In this document: piece by piece, positions 1 to 7,697 of the stretch | Layout: each line of letters opens with the position of its first letter | Numbering within the stretch: the stretch's first letter is position 1 | From: JAQBDA01 sp041301185 | GTDB lineage: Bacteria > Chloroflexota > Anaerolineae > Anaerolineales > UBA4823 | DNA length: 20,243 nt | Direction: 5' to 3' | NCBI GenBank assembly: GCA_041301185.1 | Contig: JBFYSV010000173.1 | Location: 1 to 20,243, forward strand | Made by a program: the position numbers and the translations under genes | The notes under the pieces: generated by a model | The model's input: only the letters and a program-made list of their open reading frames with translations | Databases searched by the model: none | What the model was told of the DNA's origin: nothing

Positions 1-480
1 CTTCCCACCCTGGCAGCGTCCACCATGCAAACTTCAACCTTACCGGCGCCAGCCGCCAGCGCCCCAGCCGCCTCGCCCCAGGTATCCCGTACCCCTCGCC
101 CCAGCAGCACGCCGCTGCCAACCCGCACTGCCACGCCCACCCAGGGAGCGCCATACGTGCTCGACCGCCAGGAGTTGGTGTGCAACCAAGAGCTGGCCCA
201 GGCGCTGCTCCAGGTACAAGTGTACGATGGCGCCGGAGAGCCCGTGCCCGGCGTGGAAGTTATCCTGAGTTGGGATGGCGGCGAAAACCGCTTCTTCACC
301 GGGCTGAAGCCCGAGATCAACCCCGGCTATGCCGATTACCAGATGACCCCCGGCGTGATGTACACCCTACGCCTGGCGGAGGGCGGGCAAATCATCCCCA
401 ACCTGACCCCCGCCGAGTGCGAGCGCACCGGGGGAGAGCGCTATTGGGGCGCGTTACGCTTATTGTTCCTGCCACCCTGA
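1..480 (+). CDS. C-terminal part of an exported protein with a Ser/Thr/Pro-rich linker (5' truncated by window edge)
   Basis: The frame is open from base 1 and ends at TGA 478-480, so the ATG at 25 is probably internal and the true start lies outside the window. From position 25 the product has about 45 residues dominated by Ala, Pro, Ser and Thr (for example TPLPTRTATPT). This is typical of the linker after a signal peptide or lipobox in exported Chloroflexota proteins. A compact region of about 100 residues follows, containing GEPVPGVEVILSW, a pattern seen in carboxypeptidase-regulatory-like or Ig-like beta-sandwich domains. Two cysteines in this region (VCNQ and AECE) could form a disulfide. 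No catalytic motif is visible. The small gene at 503 follows after 22 nt on the same strand. The surface or exported role is inferred from composition only, and the function is unknown. Confidence 0.6.
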   Translation, partial: LPTLAASTMQTSTLPAPAASAPAASPQVSRTPRPSSTPLPTRTATPTQGAPYVLDRQELVCNQELAQALLQVQVYDGAGEPVPGVEVILSWDGGENRFFTGLKPEINPGYADYQMTPGVMYTLRLAEGGQIIPNLTPAECERTGGERYWGALRLLFLPP

Positions 481-502
481 TCGGTGTTTATTGGAGGTAG
501 CC

Positions 503-760
503 ATGAAGATTGTCCTGGACCGGCGCACGTGTAACTGTTACGAGCCAGCCTGCGAGACGCACTTCGGCTGGCATTTCCTGCGCGAGGAGATCACCCCTAT
601 CGACTGCGTGATTGAAATGAGCGAGGACGGCAGGCAAGAGATTACCTTCCTGATCCTCGACCGGGACGGGGTGGATAAAACCCTGGTGGTGGATGAGAGC
701 AACCACGCCGAAGCCTACGATTCGTGGCGTGAGGCCTGGGAGCAGCAGGAAAAGAAATGA
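503..760 (+). CDS. Small Cys/His-rich hypothetical protein (85 aa)
   Basis: The start is set by a GGAGG ribosome binding site at 493-497, five bases before ATG 503; an upstream TTG at 491 overlaps that site and is unlikely. I do not recognise the family. The N-terminus carries C10-x-C12-x4-C17-x2-H20-x3-H24, a spacing that could bind a metal ion. It is followed by an acidic alpha/beta-looking segment and a charged C-terminal tail (WREAWEQQEKK). There is no signal peptide or membrane segment, so it is probably cytoplasmic. It follows the exported-protein gene by 22 nt and may share its transcript. A palindromic repeat starts right after its stop codon. The reading frame is well supported by the ribosome binding site and composition; the metal-binding idea is inference. 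Confidence 0.7.
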   Translation: MKIVLDRRTCNCYEPACETHFGWHFLREEITPIDCVIEMSEDGRQEITFLILDRDGVDKTLVVDESNHAEAYDSWREAWEQQEKK

Positions 761-764
761 TTTT

Positions 765-835
765 CACCACAGAGACACAGAGCACACAGAGAATAAACTT
801 GTAGAGACTCTGCGAACTCTGAGTGCTCTGCGGTG
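765..835. repeat. Imperfect palindromic intergenic repeat (CACCACAGAG type)
   Basis: The left arm at 765-791 begins CACCACAGAGACACAGAG. The right arm at 808-835 ends GAGTGCTCTGCGGTG and is its imperfect reverse complement; about 16 nt (AATAAACTTG...) separate them. From memory, this sequence style is a dispersed intergenic repeat in several bacterial phyla, and it often creates spurious small proteins containing CVLCVSVV. Exactly that peptide appears on the minus strand here. It fills most of the gap between the small Cys/His gene and the DUF1295 gene. It has no T-run, so it is not a standard terminator. Confidence 0.7.
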
Positions 836-866
836 GATATCTGCCAATTAGCCAGAAGCACAACTT

Positions 867-1667
867 ATGGGATTTTGGGAGATCTACGCTGCCACCGGTG
901 TGCTGATCCTGGCGCTGGTGAGCGCCTTGTGGCTGGTCAGCCTGTTACTGCGGGATGCCAGCATCGTGGATATCTTCTGGGGGCTGGGCTTTGTGACCGC
1001 CGCCTGGGTCTATTACGCCGCCACGCCAGACGGCTACGCCCCGCGCAAGCTGCTGCTGGTAGCCCTGGTTACTGCCTGGGGGCTGCGTCTCTCGCTGCAT
1101 ATCCTCCGGCGCAACTGGGGCAAGGGGGAGGATTACCGCTACCGCCAGTGGCGCGAGCAAGGCGGGGGAAAATGGTGGTGGCAGAGCTATTTCAAAGTCT
1201 TCCTCTTGCAGGGCTTCTTTCTGTGGGTCATCTCCGCCCCGCTCCTGGCAGCCCAGGTCAGCCCGAACCCGGCGCAGATCACTATCCTGGACGTCCTGGC
1301 CCTGGCGGTGTGGGGGGTGGGTTTCTTCTTCGAGGCGGTTGGCGACTGGCAGCTCAGCCGTTTCAAAGCCGACCCGGCGAACAAAGGTAAGCTGCTCACC
1401 GGCGGCGTGTGGCGCTATACCCGCCACCCCAACTACTTCGGCGATGCTGCCCAGTGGTGGGGTTATTACCTGATCGCCCTGGCGGCGGGCGGCTGGTGGA
1501 CGGCCTTCAGCCCGCTGCTGATGACAACCCTGCTGCTGCGCGTCTCGGGGGTGAGGCTGCTGGAGCGGGCGTTAATTGAAAACAAGCCAGGGTATAAAGA
1601 ATACGCCGAGACGACGAGTGCATTTGTGCCGTGGCTACCGCGCAGGTCACCTCCTAAGCGGGCTTGA
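867..1667 (+). CDS. DUF1295 / steroid 5-alpha-reductase-like integral membrane protein
   Basis: The 266-aa product fits the DUF1295 family, which is related to the 3-oxo-5-alpha-steroid 4-dehydrogenase C-terminal domain and to isoprenylcysteine methyltransferase-like membrane enzymes. Visible features are about six hydrophobic segments (roughly residues 6-28, 34-52, 60-80, 110-130, 140-158, 197-228), the family signature VDIFWGLGFV at 34-43, and the C-terminal motif VWRYTRHPNYFGD at 181-193 followed by a membrane segment and the GYKEYAETTSAFVPW tail. It likely sits in the cytoplasmic membrane and may be a NADPH-dependent lipid or steroid-like reductase, but the substrate is unknown. ATG 867 has only a weak ribosome binding site. 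It converges on the helicase gene with 38 nt between the stop codons. Family assignment is firm; enzymatic role is inference. Confidence 0.88.
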   Translation: MGFWEIYAATGVLILALVSALWLVSLLLRDASIVDIFWGLGFVTAAWVYYAATPDGYAPRKLLLVALVTAWGLRLSLHILRRNWGKGEDYRYRQWREQGGGKWWWQSYFKVFLLQGFFLWVISAPLLAAQVSPNPAQITILDVLALAVWGVGFFFEAVGDWQLSRFKADPANKGKLLTGGVWRYTRHPNYFGDAAQWWGYYLIALAAGGWWTAFSPLLMTTLLLRVSGVRLLERALIENKPGYKEYAETTSAFVPWLPRRSPPKRA

Positions 1668-1705
1668 GGTAGTGCCCTCATCCCCGGTCCTTCTCACATA
1701 AAAGG

Positions 1706-3994
1706 TCACCCCCGGCTCAACCTCCAATCCAGCGCGGTGAATCGCTCCGCCACCTTGTTATTGCGCACGGCGATGCCAATCGCTTTGCGACTGCCCACCA
1801 GCACGCACAGCACCTTGGCCCGGGTCACGGCGGTGTAGAGCAGGTTGCGCTGCAGCATCAGGTAGTGCGAGGTCAGCACTGGTACCACCACCGCAGGGAA
1901 CTCCGAGCCTTGCCCCTTATGCACCGAGATGGCGTATGCCAACACGAGCTGGTCGGCTTCGCTCCAATCGTAGTCCACCCGGCGACCATCGAAGTTCACG
2001 CTCAGCAACTGATCCACCATATCCAGCCCGGCTACCACCCCGATATCGCCGTTGAACACGTCCTTGTCATAGTTGTTCTGCACCTGCATCACCCGGTCGC
2101 CCAGGCGGAAGAGCTGCCCGAACAGGCTTTTTTCCGGGCGGTGAGCGGCGGGCGGGTTGAGGGCAGCCTGCAAAGCCTGGTTTAGGGCATGCACACCTGC
2201 CGGACCGCGGTACATCGGCGCCAGCACCTGGATCTCCTGGCGCGGGTCGAGCCCGAACTTGCCCGGGATGCGCTGGCAGACCACCTGCTGCACCCATGAG
2301 GCGGCGTCTTCGGGAGTCTCAGCGGGGAAGAGATAGAAATCGCTACCTGGCGAGGTATCTCCCTTAGGGAAGAGCGGCATCTGCCCCTGGTTGATGCGGT
2401 GGGCGTTGGTGATGATCTGCGAGCCGGCAGCCTGGCGGAAGATGACCTCCAGGCGTGCCACCGGGGCAACCCCGCTGGCGATCACGTCCCGCAGCACGTC
2501 ACCCGCCCCCACTGAGGGCAGCTGGTCCACGTCGCCCACCAGCAGCAGGTGCGTCCCGGCTTCGATCGCCTTGAGCAGGCTGTATGCCAGGGTCTGGTCG
2601 AGCATGGAGGCCTCGTCCACCACCAGCAGGTCGACCGGCAGGGGGTTCTCCAGGTTGTGCTTGAAGCCCTCGCCGGGGGAGAAGCCCAACAGGCGGTGGA
2701 TGGTGCTGGCGGGACGCCCGGTGGCTTCTGCCAGGCGCTTGGCAGCCCGCCCGGTAGGCGAGGCCAGGGCGCAGCGCTTGCCCGCCGCTTCAACCACTGC
2801 AATCAGGGCACGCAGGGCGGTGGTTTTGCCGGTGCCGGGACCGCCGGTGAGCACGCTGAGCGGGTGGCTCAGCGCGCTGCGGATGGCTTCTGCCTGCTGG
2901 GGGGAAAGCTGCGGGTCCAGGGTGATGAAGGCCGGCGGCAGGTCGCTCAGCCGGGAGGGAATGGTCCGCGCCAGGGAACGCAAGCGCTCGGCGGCGCCCA
3001 CCTCGCTGTAATACAGGGGCGCCAGGTAGACTGCTTGCAGGCCATAGACCCCGCCAGCCTCGCTGACGTGGGTAGAGACGCTCCGGTGGGGCGTCTCTAC
3101 CTGGCGGGGCGTCTCCACAACATAGGGTATGGTTTCCTCGCGCACCCGCTCGTCCTGGGCCAGGCGCTGCAATGCGGGCTGGATCAGCTCTGCCGGCACC
3201 TGCAGCAACTGCACAGCCCGCTCTGCCAGCATTACCTGCGGGCTGTACACATGCCCATCGTCGCTCATCTCGTTGAGGGCGTAGACCAGCCCAGCTTCGA
3301 TGCGGGTGGGGTGGTCGGCGGGCAGCCCCAGCGAGCGGGCGATCCGGTCCGCGGTCAGAAAGCCCACCCCGTAGATATCTCGCGCCAGCCGGTAGGGGTC
3401 GTCGCGCACCACCGGCAGAGCCTGGTCGCCGTATTGCTTGTAGATCTTGACTGCCAGGTTGGTGGACACGCCGTGGCTGTGCAGGAAAAGCATGATCTCC
3501 TTGACCTGCTTCTGCTCCTGCCAGGCGCGGGCGATCAGCCCGGCGCGCTTGGGACCGATATCCGCTGCTTCCACCAGCCGTTCGGGCTGGCTCTCGATCA
3601 CGTCCAGGGTGCGGTCGCCGAACTGGGCGACGATGCGCTCCGCCAGGCGCGGTCCAATCCCCTTGACCAGACCCGAGCCTAAATAACGACGCATACCCGC
3701 CAGGGTGGCGGGCAGGGTTTGCTCGCAGATCTCGACTTGAAATTGGAGCCCGTGGCGGGGATGGGTGATCCAGCGCCCGCTCAGCAGCAGGTGCTCGCCG
3801 GGGGAAAGCTCGGGCAGGTTGCCGACCACGGTCGCCAATCCGTCCCGGCTTAGGCCAGGGATTTTTCGGGGGCTATCCGGCTTCAGGCGCAGCACGCTGT
3901 AGCCGTTTTCGGGGTTATAGTATGTGACCCGCTCGACGGAGCCGCTGAGAGTGTCAGGTCCCAGGTTACCCGGTGTCACGTTCTCGTGTGTCAT
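1706..3994 (-). CDS. recD2: RecD2-like (RecD/TraA family) SF1 DNA helicase
   Basis: The 762-aa product has the RecD2 architecture: an N-terminal OB-like region (LSGSVERVTYYNPENGYSVLRL, from about residue 16), tandem helix-hairpin-helix segments (about 105-160 and 205-225), then an SF1B motor. Motor motifs are Walker A GGPGTGKTT (384-392), SPTGRAAKRL (412-421), Walker B VVDEAS (458-463), GDVDQLPSVGAGD (487-499), the C-terminal SVHKGQGSEFPAVVV (690-704) and LLYTAVTRAK (718-727). The family unwinds DNA 5' to 3' and acts in repair outside RecBCD. Two oddities stand out. Residues 293-308 are encoded by a palindromic repeat (3071-3118). The first 15 residues lie in a stretch where inverted repeats flank the start codon, so the native start is uncertain. 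The LCP gene lies 59 nt upstream on the same strand. Confidence 0.93.
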   Translation of the reverse strand: MTHENVTPGNLGPDTLSGSVERVTYYNPENGYSVLRLKPDSPRKIPGLSRDGLATVVGNLPELSPGEHLLLSGRWITHPRHGLQFQVEICEQTLPATLAGMRRYLGSGLVKGIGPRLAERIVAQFGDRTLDVIESQPERLVEAADIGPKRAGLIARAWQEQKQVKEIMLFLHSHGVSTNLAVKIYKQYGDQALPVVRDDPYRLARDIYGVGFLTADRIARSLGLPADHPTRIEAGLVYALNEMSDDGHVYSPQVMLAERAVQLLQVPAELIQPALQRLAQDERVREETIPYVVETPRQVETPHRSVSTHVSEAGGVYGLQAVYLAPLYYSEVGAAERLRSLARTIPSRLSDLPPAFITLDPQLSPQQAEAIRSALSHPLSVLTGGPGTGKTTALRALIAVVEAAGKRCALASPTGRAAKRLAEATGRPASTIHRLLGFSPGEGFKHNLENPLPVDLLVVDEASMLDQTLAYSLLKAIEAGTHLLLVGDVDQLPSVGAGDVLRDVIASGVAPVARLEVIFRQAAGSQIITNAHRINQGQMPLFPKGDTSPGSDFYLFPAETPEDAASWVQQVVCQRIPGKFGLDPRQEIQVLAPMYRGPAGVHALNQALQAALNPPAAHRPEKSLFGQLFRLGDRVMQVQNNYDKDVFNGDIGVVAGLDMVDQLLSVNFDGRRVDYDWSEADQLVLAYAISVHKGQGSEFPAVVVPVLTSHYLMLQRNLLYTAVTRAKVLCVLVGSRKAIGIAVRNNKVAERFTALDWRLSRG
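3071..3118. repeat. Palindromic repeat inside the recD2 reading frame
   Basis: GGTAGAGACGC at 3071-3081 and its exact reverse complement GCGTCTCTACC at 3091-3101 form an 11-bp stem with a 9-nt loop. A second partial copy follows: 3085-3100 (GGTGGGGCGTCTCTAC) and 3103-3118 (GGCGGGGCGTCTCCAC) are 16-nt direct repeats with two differences. The 48-bp block keeps the helicase frame open and encodes residues 293-308, with two VETP units, in the variable region before the motor domain. GTAGAGACGC-type palindromes are, from memory, common dispersed intergenic repeats in cyanobacteria and Chloroflexota, so this looks like an in-frame insertion. Confidence 0.8.
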
Positions 3995-4048
3995 AGCTCT
4001 CGCCTATTTAGCCCGACACTTGACACTGGAGCACGTGGCACCTGACAC
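3951..4048. repeat. Inverted pair of about 31-nt repeats flanking the recD2 start
   Basis: The left copy begins GTGTCAGGTCCCAGGT at 3951. The reverse complement of the right copy, read from 4048 down to 4018, begins GTGTCAGGTGCCACGT. By hand alignment the two agree at 24 of 31 positions, including a 9-nt perfect outer arm and an internal GTGTCA. The left copy lies inside the first 15 codons of the helicase and the right copy in the 59-nt gap below the LCP stop codon. Together they bracket the ATG at 3992-3994. GTGTCA/TGACAC words recur through the whole block. No T-run is present, so a terminator role is not evident. Confidence 0.65.
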
Positions 4049-4053
4049 GATGA

Positions 4054-5484
4054 TTACGGCATGGGGTTGTTGGCAGCCCAATCGTTGCCCAGGATAACCA
4101 CCACATCCACCGGGCTTGCCGGGTCATAGCGGCTGTAAATCTGGTTGGAGGAGACGTTCATCAGCTCAGACAGGTATTTGAGCGTGTAGGGATTGCCAGT
4201 GTAATCGATCAGGTTGGTCAGGGTGTAAAGCTGGTCGGCGTTGCCGGTTTCGACCACGTTATAGCCCTGGCTCTTGAGGTAATCGCTGCTGAGGGCTGCC
4301 AGCCCGCCTGTGGCGGTCCCGTTCAGCACCCTGAGCTTGGCATTCTCGGCGGCGATCACTTCCGCTGGCGGCATATTCGCCGCCGGGCTGGCTGGACCGC
4401 TCTCGAAGAAGATGCTATCTCGCAGGTCGCGAATCTTATCGGCGATGGGCTTGAGCACATCGTCGCCCTCCGGCGATTTGACCAGCAGCACCTGGTCGGG
4501 CGGGCCGATCACCCCGCGCTTGATGTTCTCCTCGGGCACCTGCTTCGCCAGCCAGGCCAGCTTGATGGCTTGCTCCAGGGTCAGGTTGGTGTTGACCCCG
4601 GCAGAGAGCTCCTGGTACAGGATGGGGGCTTTGGAGATCAGGGTGGGGAGAATATCGGCGCTCATAATACGATCGCGGATGGCAAAGATCACCTCTTGCT
4701 GGCGCTGGGCGCGGTCAAAGTCGCCGCCCTCAGTCTTGCGCGTGCGCGCATAAGCCAGGGCAAGCTCGCCGTCCAGGGTCTGCACGCCCGGGCGCAAGGT
4801 TTTGACGTTATCATCGCCCAAGGGATCGACTTTCATCTTCTCTTTGACGTCAACCTTGACGCCCTCGATCTCATCGATGAAGCGCACGAAAGCGCCGAAG
4901 TCGATCTGGGCATAGTAATCGATCGGCACGCCGAGCAACTCTTCCACGGTCGCCATTGCCAGACCCGGACCGCCGCCATCGGGGTATTTATAAGATTCGC
5001 CCAGGCTATAAGCGGTGTTGATGCGGCTATAGTCGAAGCCACCGGGGACATTCACCCACAGGTCGCGGGGGATGGAAAGCATGCCAGCCGTGCGCGCCAG
5101 CGGGTCTATCGTCAGCAAGATCATGGTGTCGGTGCGCGGCGCGCCCTCGCCGGCGGACCAATCGCGGTAATCCAGCCCCATCACCAGCACGCTCACCCGG
5201 CTGGCGCCGTCCCAGGTCTCAGGTTCCGGTCCGCTGGGAGCTTGCAGAGGGGTTTGCACGTCGTTGATCACACCGCTCTCATCCGGTGTGGGGGTGGGCT
5301 GGGAGGGAGATAGAGCAATGCCCGGCAGGGAGGTAAGCTCCCAGCTGGCGACAAAATCGCGCATGGCGATAAAGGTCAGGTAAGCCGTGATGAGAGCCGC
5401 GATGGCAAAAGCAATCACCAGCGCCCACGTCAGGCGGCGGGTTGTCTTAGAAGGTTCTTTTTTCGTATCCTGCATTGTGTCCAT
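4054..5484 (-). CDS. LytR-CpsA-Psr (LCP) family protein with LytR_C tail
   Basis: The 476-aa protein has a short basic cytoplasmic N-terminus, one membrane helix (about 19-41), a Pro/Thr-rich linker (about 55-92), an LCP domain (about 97-272) and a LytR_C domain (about 382-469, starting LRVLNGTATGGLA). Family motifs include TDTMILLTIDP (118-128), SIPRDLWVNVPG (137-148), RINTAYSLG (154-162) and the Arg-rich YARTRKTEGGDFDRAQRQQEVI (245-266). LCP enzymes transfer lipid-linked glycopolymers to the cell wall or to proteins, acting outside the membrane and binding the pyrophosphate lipid through conserved arginines. The acceptor in this organism is unknown. ATG 5484 is used; ATG 5475 is a possible alternative and neither has a strong ribosome binding site. 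It is divergent from the ABC-F gene and precedes recD2. Confidence 0.92.
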   Translation of the reverse strand: MDTMQDTKKEPSKTTRRLTWALVIAFAIAALITAYLTFIAMRDFVASWELTSLPGIALSPSQPTPTPDESGVINDVQTPLQAPSGPEPETWDGASRVSVLVMGLDYRDWSAGEGAPRTDTMILLTIDPLARTAGMLSIPRDLWVNVPGGFDYSRINTAYSLGESYKYPDGGGPGLAMATVEELLGVPIDYYAQIDFGAFVRFIDEIEGVKVDVKEKMKVDPLGDDNVKTLRPGVQTLDGELALAYARTRKTEGGDFDRAQRQQEVIFAIRDRIMSADILPTLISKAPILYQELSAGVNTNLTLEQAIKLAWLAKQVPEENIKRGVIGPPDQVLLVKSPEGDDVLKPIADKIRDLRDSIFFESGPASPAANMPPAEVIAAENAKLRVLNGTATGGLAALSSDYLKSQGYNVVETGNADQLYTLTNLIDYTGNPYTLKYLSELMNVSSNQIYSRYDPASPVDVVVILGNDWAANNPMP

Positions 5485-5530
5485 AATTATCAGTCGCTTT
5501 TTCGTGCATCTAACCAGAGGGGAGCACTAA

Positions 5531-5611
5531 AATGTTGTTGAGGCGTTTCTGGGGGCGTGTGGAGTGAGCGGCTACGCCACTCACTCCACACACCCCCAAA
5601 CTAACAACATT
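5531..5611. repeat. Long intergenic hairpin (MITE/REP-like), 81 bp
   Basis: AATGTTGTT (5531-5539) pairs exactly with AACAACATT (5603-5611). After an unpaired stretch, GGGGG (5551-5555) pairs with CCCCC (5593-5597), and GTGTGGAGTGA (5557-5567) pairs with TCACTCCACAC (5581-5591). A short GGC/GCC stem closes the tip. The element lies between the divergent LCP and ABC-F genes, so it does not sit where a terminator is expected. Its right arm ACACCCCCAAAC is shared with the hairpin at 11802-11845, suggesting one repeat family. Confidence 0.8.
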
Positions 5612-5659
5612 TGAGTACACCCAACCAATAGCAGGTCAGCGGGTGCGATTATAACACGG

Positions 5660-5665
5660 TATAAT
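5660..5665 (+). promoter_or_regulatory. -10 box TATAAT upstream of the ABC-F gene
   Basis: A perfect TATAAT in the context CGGTATAATCG ends 10 nt before ATG 5676. A start site about 7 nt downstream would leave a leader of only a few bases, that is, an almost leaderless mRNA. No Shine-Dalgarno sequence is present before the ATG. No convincing -35 hexamer is found at 16-18 nt. An alternative box, TATAAC at 5650-5655, would give a leader of about 14 nt. Confidence 0.55.
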
Positions 5666-5675
5666 CGACAACCGG

Positions 5676-7691
5676 ATGTCTCTCATCAGCGGCTTAAATC
5701 TGGCAAAAGCATACGAGCCGGTGGATATCTTCACCGGTGTCTCGTTCAGCATCCCCCACGCGGCACGGATTGCCATCGTTGGACCCAACGGCATCGGCAA
5801 GACCACCCTGCTGCGCGTCCTGATCGGCCTGGAAGAACCCAGCAGCGGCAGCGTTCAGCGGGCGCGCAACCTGCGCCTGGGATACTTGCCCCAGGAGGCG
5901 GGCTTGCATGGCAGCCACACCTTGTGGGAGGAGTGCTTGAAAGCCGTTGCCGACCTGCGCACCCTGGAGGCTGAGCTGGCTCGCCTGGAGAGTGCCATGA
6001 GCAAACCAGACCAGGCGCAAGCTGCCCTGGAGCGCTATGGACCGCTGCAGGTGGAGTTTGAGCGCCTGGGCGGCTACACCTACGAGACCCGCATCCGGCA
6101 GATCCTGACCGGCCTGGGCTTTGAAGCTAGCGATTACCCGCGCCCGATCAGCCAGCTATCTGGCGGGCAGCGCACGCGTGCCGTCCTGGCGCGCCTGCTG
6201 CTGGCCTCGCCCGACCTGCTGGTGCTGGATGAGCCGACCAACCACCTGGATATTGATGCAGTGGAGTGGCTGGAGGGCTACCTGAGCCAGTGGGATGGCG
6301 CAGTGCTGATCGTCTCTCACGACCGTTACTTTTTGGACCGGGTGGTAGACCATATTTGGGAGATGCGCACTGACGGTCTGGAGACCTACCGGGGCAATTA
6401 CTCGGCTTACGTGCAGCAGCGTCAGGAACGCTGGGACCTGCGCCAGCAGGTCTTCGAGAGCGAGAAAGAACGCCTGCTGAAGGAGATCGATTACGTCAAG
6501 CGCAATATTTCCGGGCAGAACACCCTGCAAGCCAAAGGCAGGCTGCGCCGCCTGAGCCGCCAGGTGCAGGCTATCGAAAGCCTGGGGGTGGATGCCATGC
6601 TGGGCAAAAAATGGCTGGAGATCAGCGCCCAGGTGGAGGTGACGTCTCACACCCTGGGGGTGGAGGAAGTCGAGCGGCGCATCCGCGCCTTGCGACCACC
6701 CAGCAACCGCCCGCCCCACCTGCACCTGAATCTAAAAGCCAGCCTGCGCTCGGGCGATCTGGTGCTGCGCACTTACAATGTGGCAATAGGCTACGCCGAT
6801 GAAGGTCGCCCGCTGTTTCACGTCCCCAACCTGGTGCTAAAACGCGGCGAGTGCGCCGCGCTGATCGGTCCCAACGGGGCAGGTAAAACCACCTTTTTGA
6901 AGACCCTGCTGGAGATGATGCCGCCCCTGGCTGGTGAGGTGGTATTGGGCGCCAGCTTGAAGATCGCCTATTTTGCCCAGGCGCACGAAGACCTGCACCC
7001 CGAGCGCACGCTGGTAGAAGAGATTGAGTCCGTAGCGCCCGGGATGCTGCTGGCAGAGATTCGCCATTACCTGGCGCGCTTCCTGTTCAGCGGCGAGGAG
7101 GTGTTCAAGCAGGTCTCGACCCTGTCGGGCGGGGAGCGCGGCCGCCTGGCGCTGGCTAAGCTTTCACTGAGCGACGCCAACCTGCTGTTGCTCGACGAGC
7201 CGACCAACCATCTGGATATCCCCTCCCAGGAGATCTTGCAGGAAGTGCTGCAAGATTACCAGGGCACCATCTTGCTGGTCTCGCACGACCGCTACTTGAT
7301 CGACGCCCTGGGGACCCAGATCTGGGAGATCGAGCCGGGCGAGGCGGCGATGCGCCTCTTCGAGGGCAGCTACACCCAGTACCGCGCCCAGCGCGAGGTT
7401 GAGCGGGTCGCTGCGGCAACTGCCGCGGTCGAAGCACGCCAGCAAGACGCCGCCCCGCGCGGGCGTAACCGCCCTGACCGCCCATCTGCGGAAGAGCGCA
7501 AGCGCAAAGCGCGGCTCAAGCAATTGGAGGAGCAGATTGCAGGGCTGGAAGCGCGGCTGGCAGGGCTATCCAGGCAGCTGGAAAACCCACCACCCGACCC
7601 GGCGAAAGTGCAGCGCCTGGGAGGAGAGTACATGGCTGTGCAGGGGGAAATGGATACGCTGTTTAAAGAATGGGAAACGCTCCAGGAATAG
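5676..7691 (+). CDS. ABC-F family ATPase (ribosome-associated, non-transport ABC protein)
   Basis: The 671-aa protein has two ABC domains in one chain and no membrane segments. Domain 1 has Walker A GPNGIGKTT (36-44), signature LSGGQ (161-165), Walker B LLVLDEP (181-187) and the H-loop VSHDRY (213-218). A charged helical linker (about 240-320) follows. Domain 2 has Walker A GPNGAGKTT (398-406), signature LSGGE (483-487), LLLLDEP (503-509) and VSHDRY (535-540). The last 65 residues are a basic, then Leu/Glu-rich, coiled coil (about 606-671), as in Uup-type members. ABC-F proteins act on ribosomes as translation factors or in antibiotic resistance; which subgroup this belongs to cannot be told from the sequence alone. 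The conserved core begins within a few residues of ATG 5676, supporting that start despite the missing ribosome binding site. Confidence 0.93.
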   Translation: MSLISGLNLAKAYEPVDIFTGVSFSIPHAARIAIVGPNGIGKTTLLRVLIGLEEPSSGSVQRARNLRLGYLPQEAGLHGSHTLWEECLKAVADLRTLEAELARLESAMSKPDQAQAALERYGPLQVEFERLGGYTYETRIRQILTGLGFEASDYPRPISQLSGGQRTRAVLARLLLASPDLLVLDEPTNHLDIDAVEWLEGYLSQWDGAVLIVSHDRYFLDRVVDHIWEMRTDGLETYRGNYSAYVQQRQERWDLRQQVFESEKERLLKEIDYVKRNISGQNTLQAKGRLRRLSRQVQAIESLGVDAMLGKKWLEISAQVEVTSHTLGVEEVERRIRALRPPSNRPPHLHLNLKASLRSGDLVLRTYNVAIGYADEGRPLFHVPNLVLKRGECAALIGPNGAGKTTFLKTLLEMMPPLAGEVVLGASLKIAYFAQAHEDLHPERTLVEEIESVAPGMLLAEIRHYLARFLFSGEEVFKQVSTLSGGERGRLALAKLSLSDANLLLLDEPTNHLDIPSQEILQEVLQDYQGTILLVSHDRYLIDALGTQIWEIEPGEAAMRLFEGSYTQYRAQREVERVAAATAAVEARQQDAAPRGRNRPDRPSAEERKRKARLKQLEEQIAGLEARLAGLSRQLENPPPDPAKVQRLGGEYMAVQGEMDTLFKEWETLQE

Positions 7692-7697
7692 ACAGGC

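Noticed and set aside
642..863. 73-aa minus-strand frame containing CVLCVSVV
   Set aside because: It is generated by the palindromic repeat at 765-835; this peptide is a known type of artefact.
2549..3682. 377-aa open frame on the plus strand
   Set aside because: It lies entirely antisense to recD2, lacks recognisable motifs, and is explained by high GC content.
4570..5313. 247-aa open frame on the plus strand
   Set aside because: It is antisense to the LCP gene, whose domains are clear.
5531..5611. Hairpin as transcription terminator
   Set aside because: It lies between the 5' ends of two divergent genes and has no T-run.
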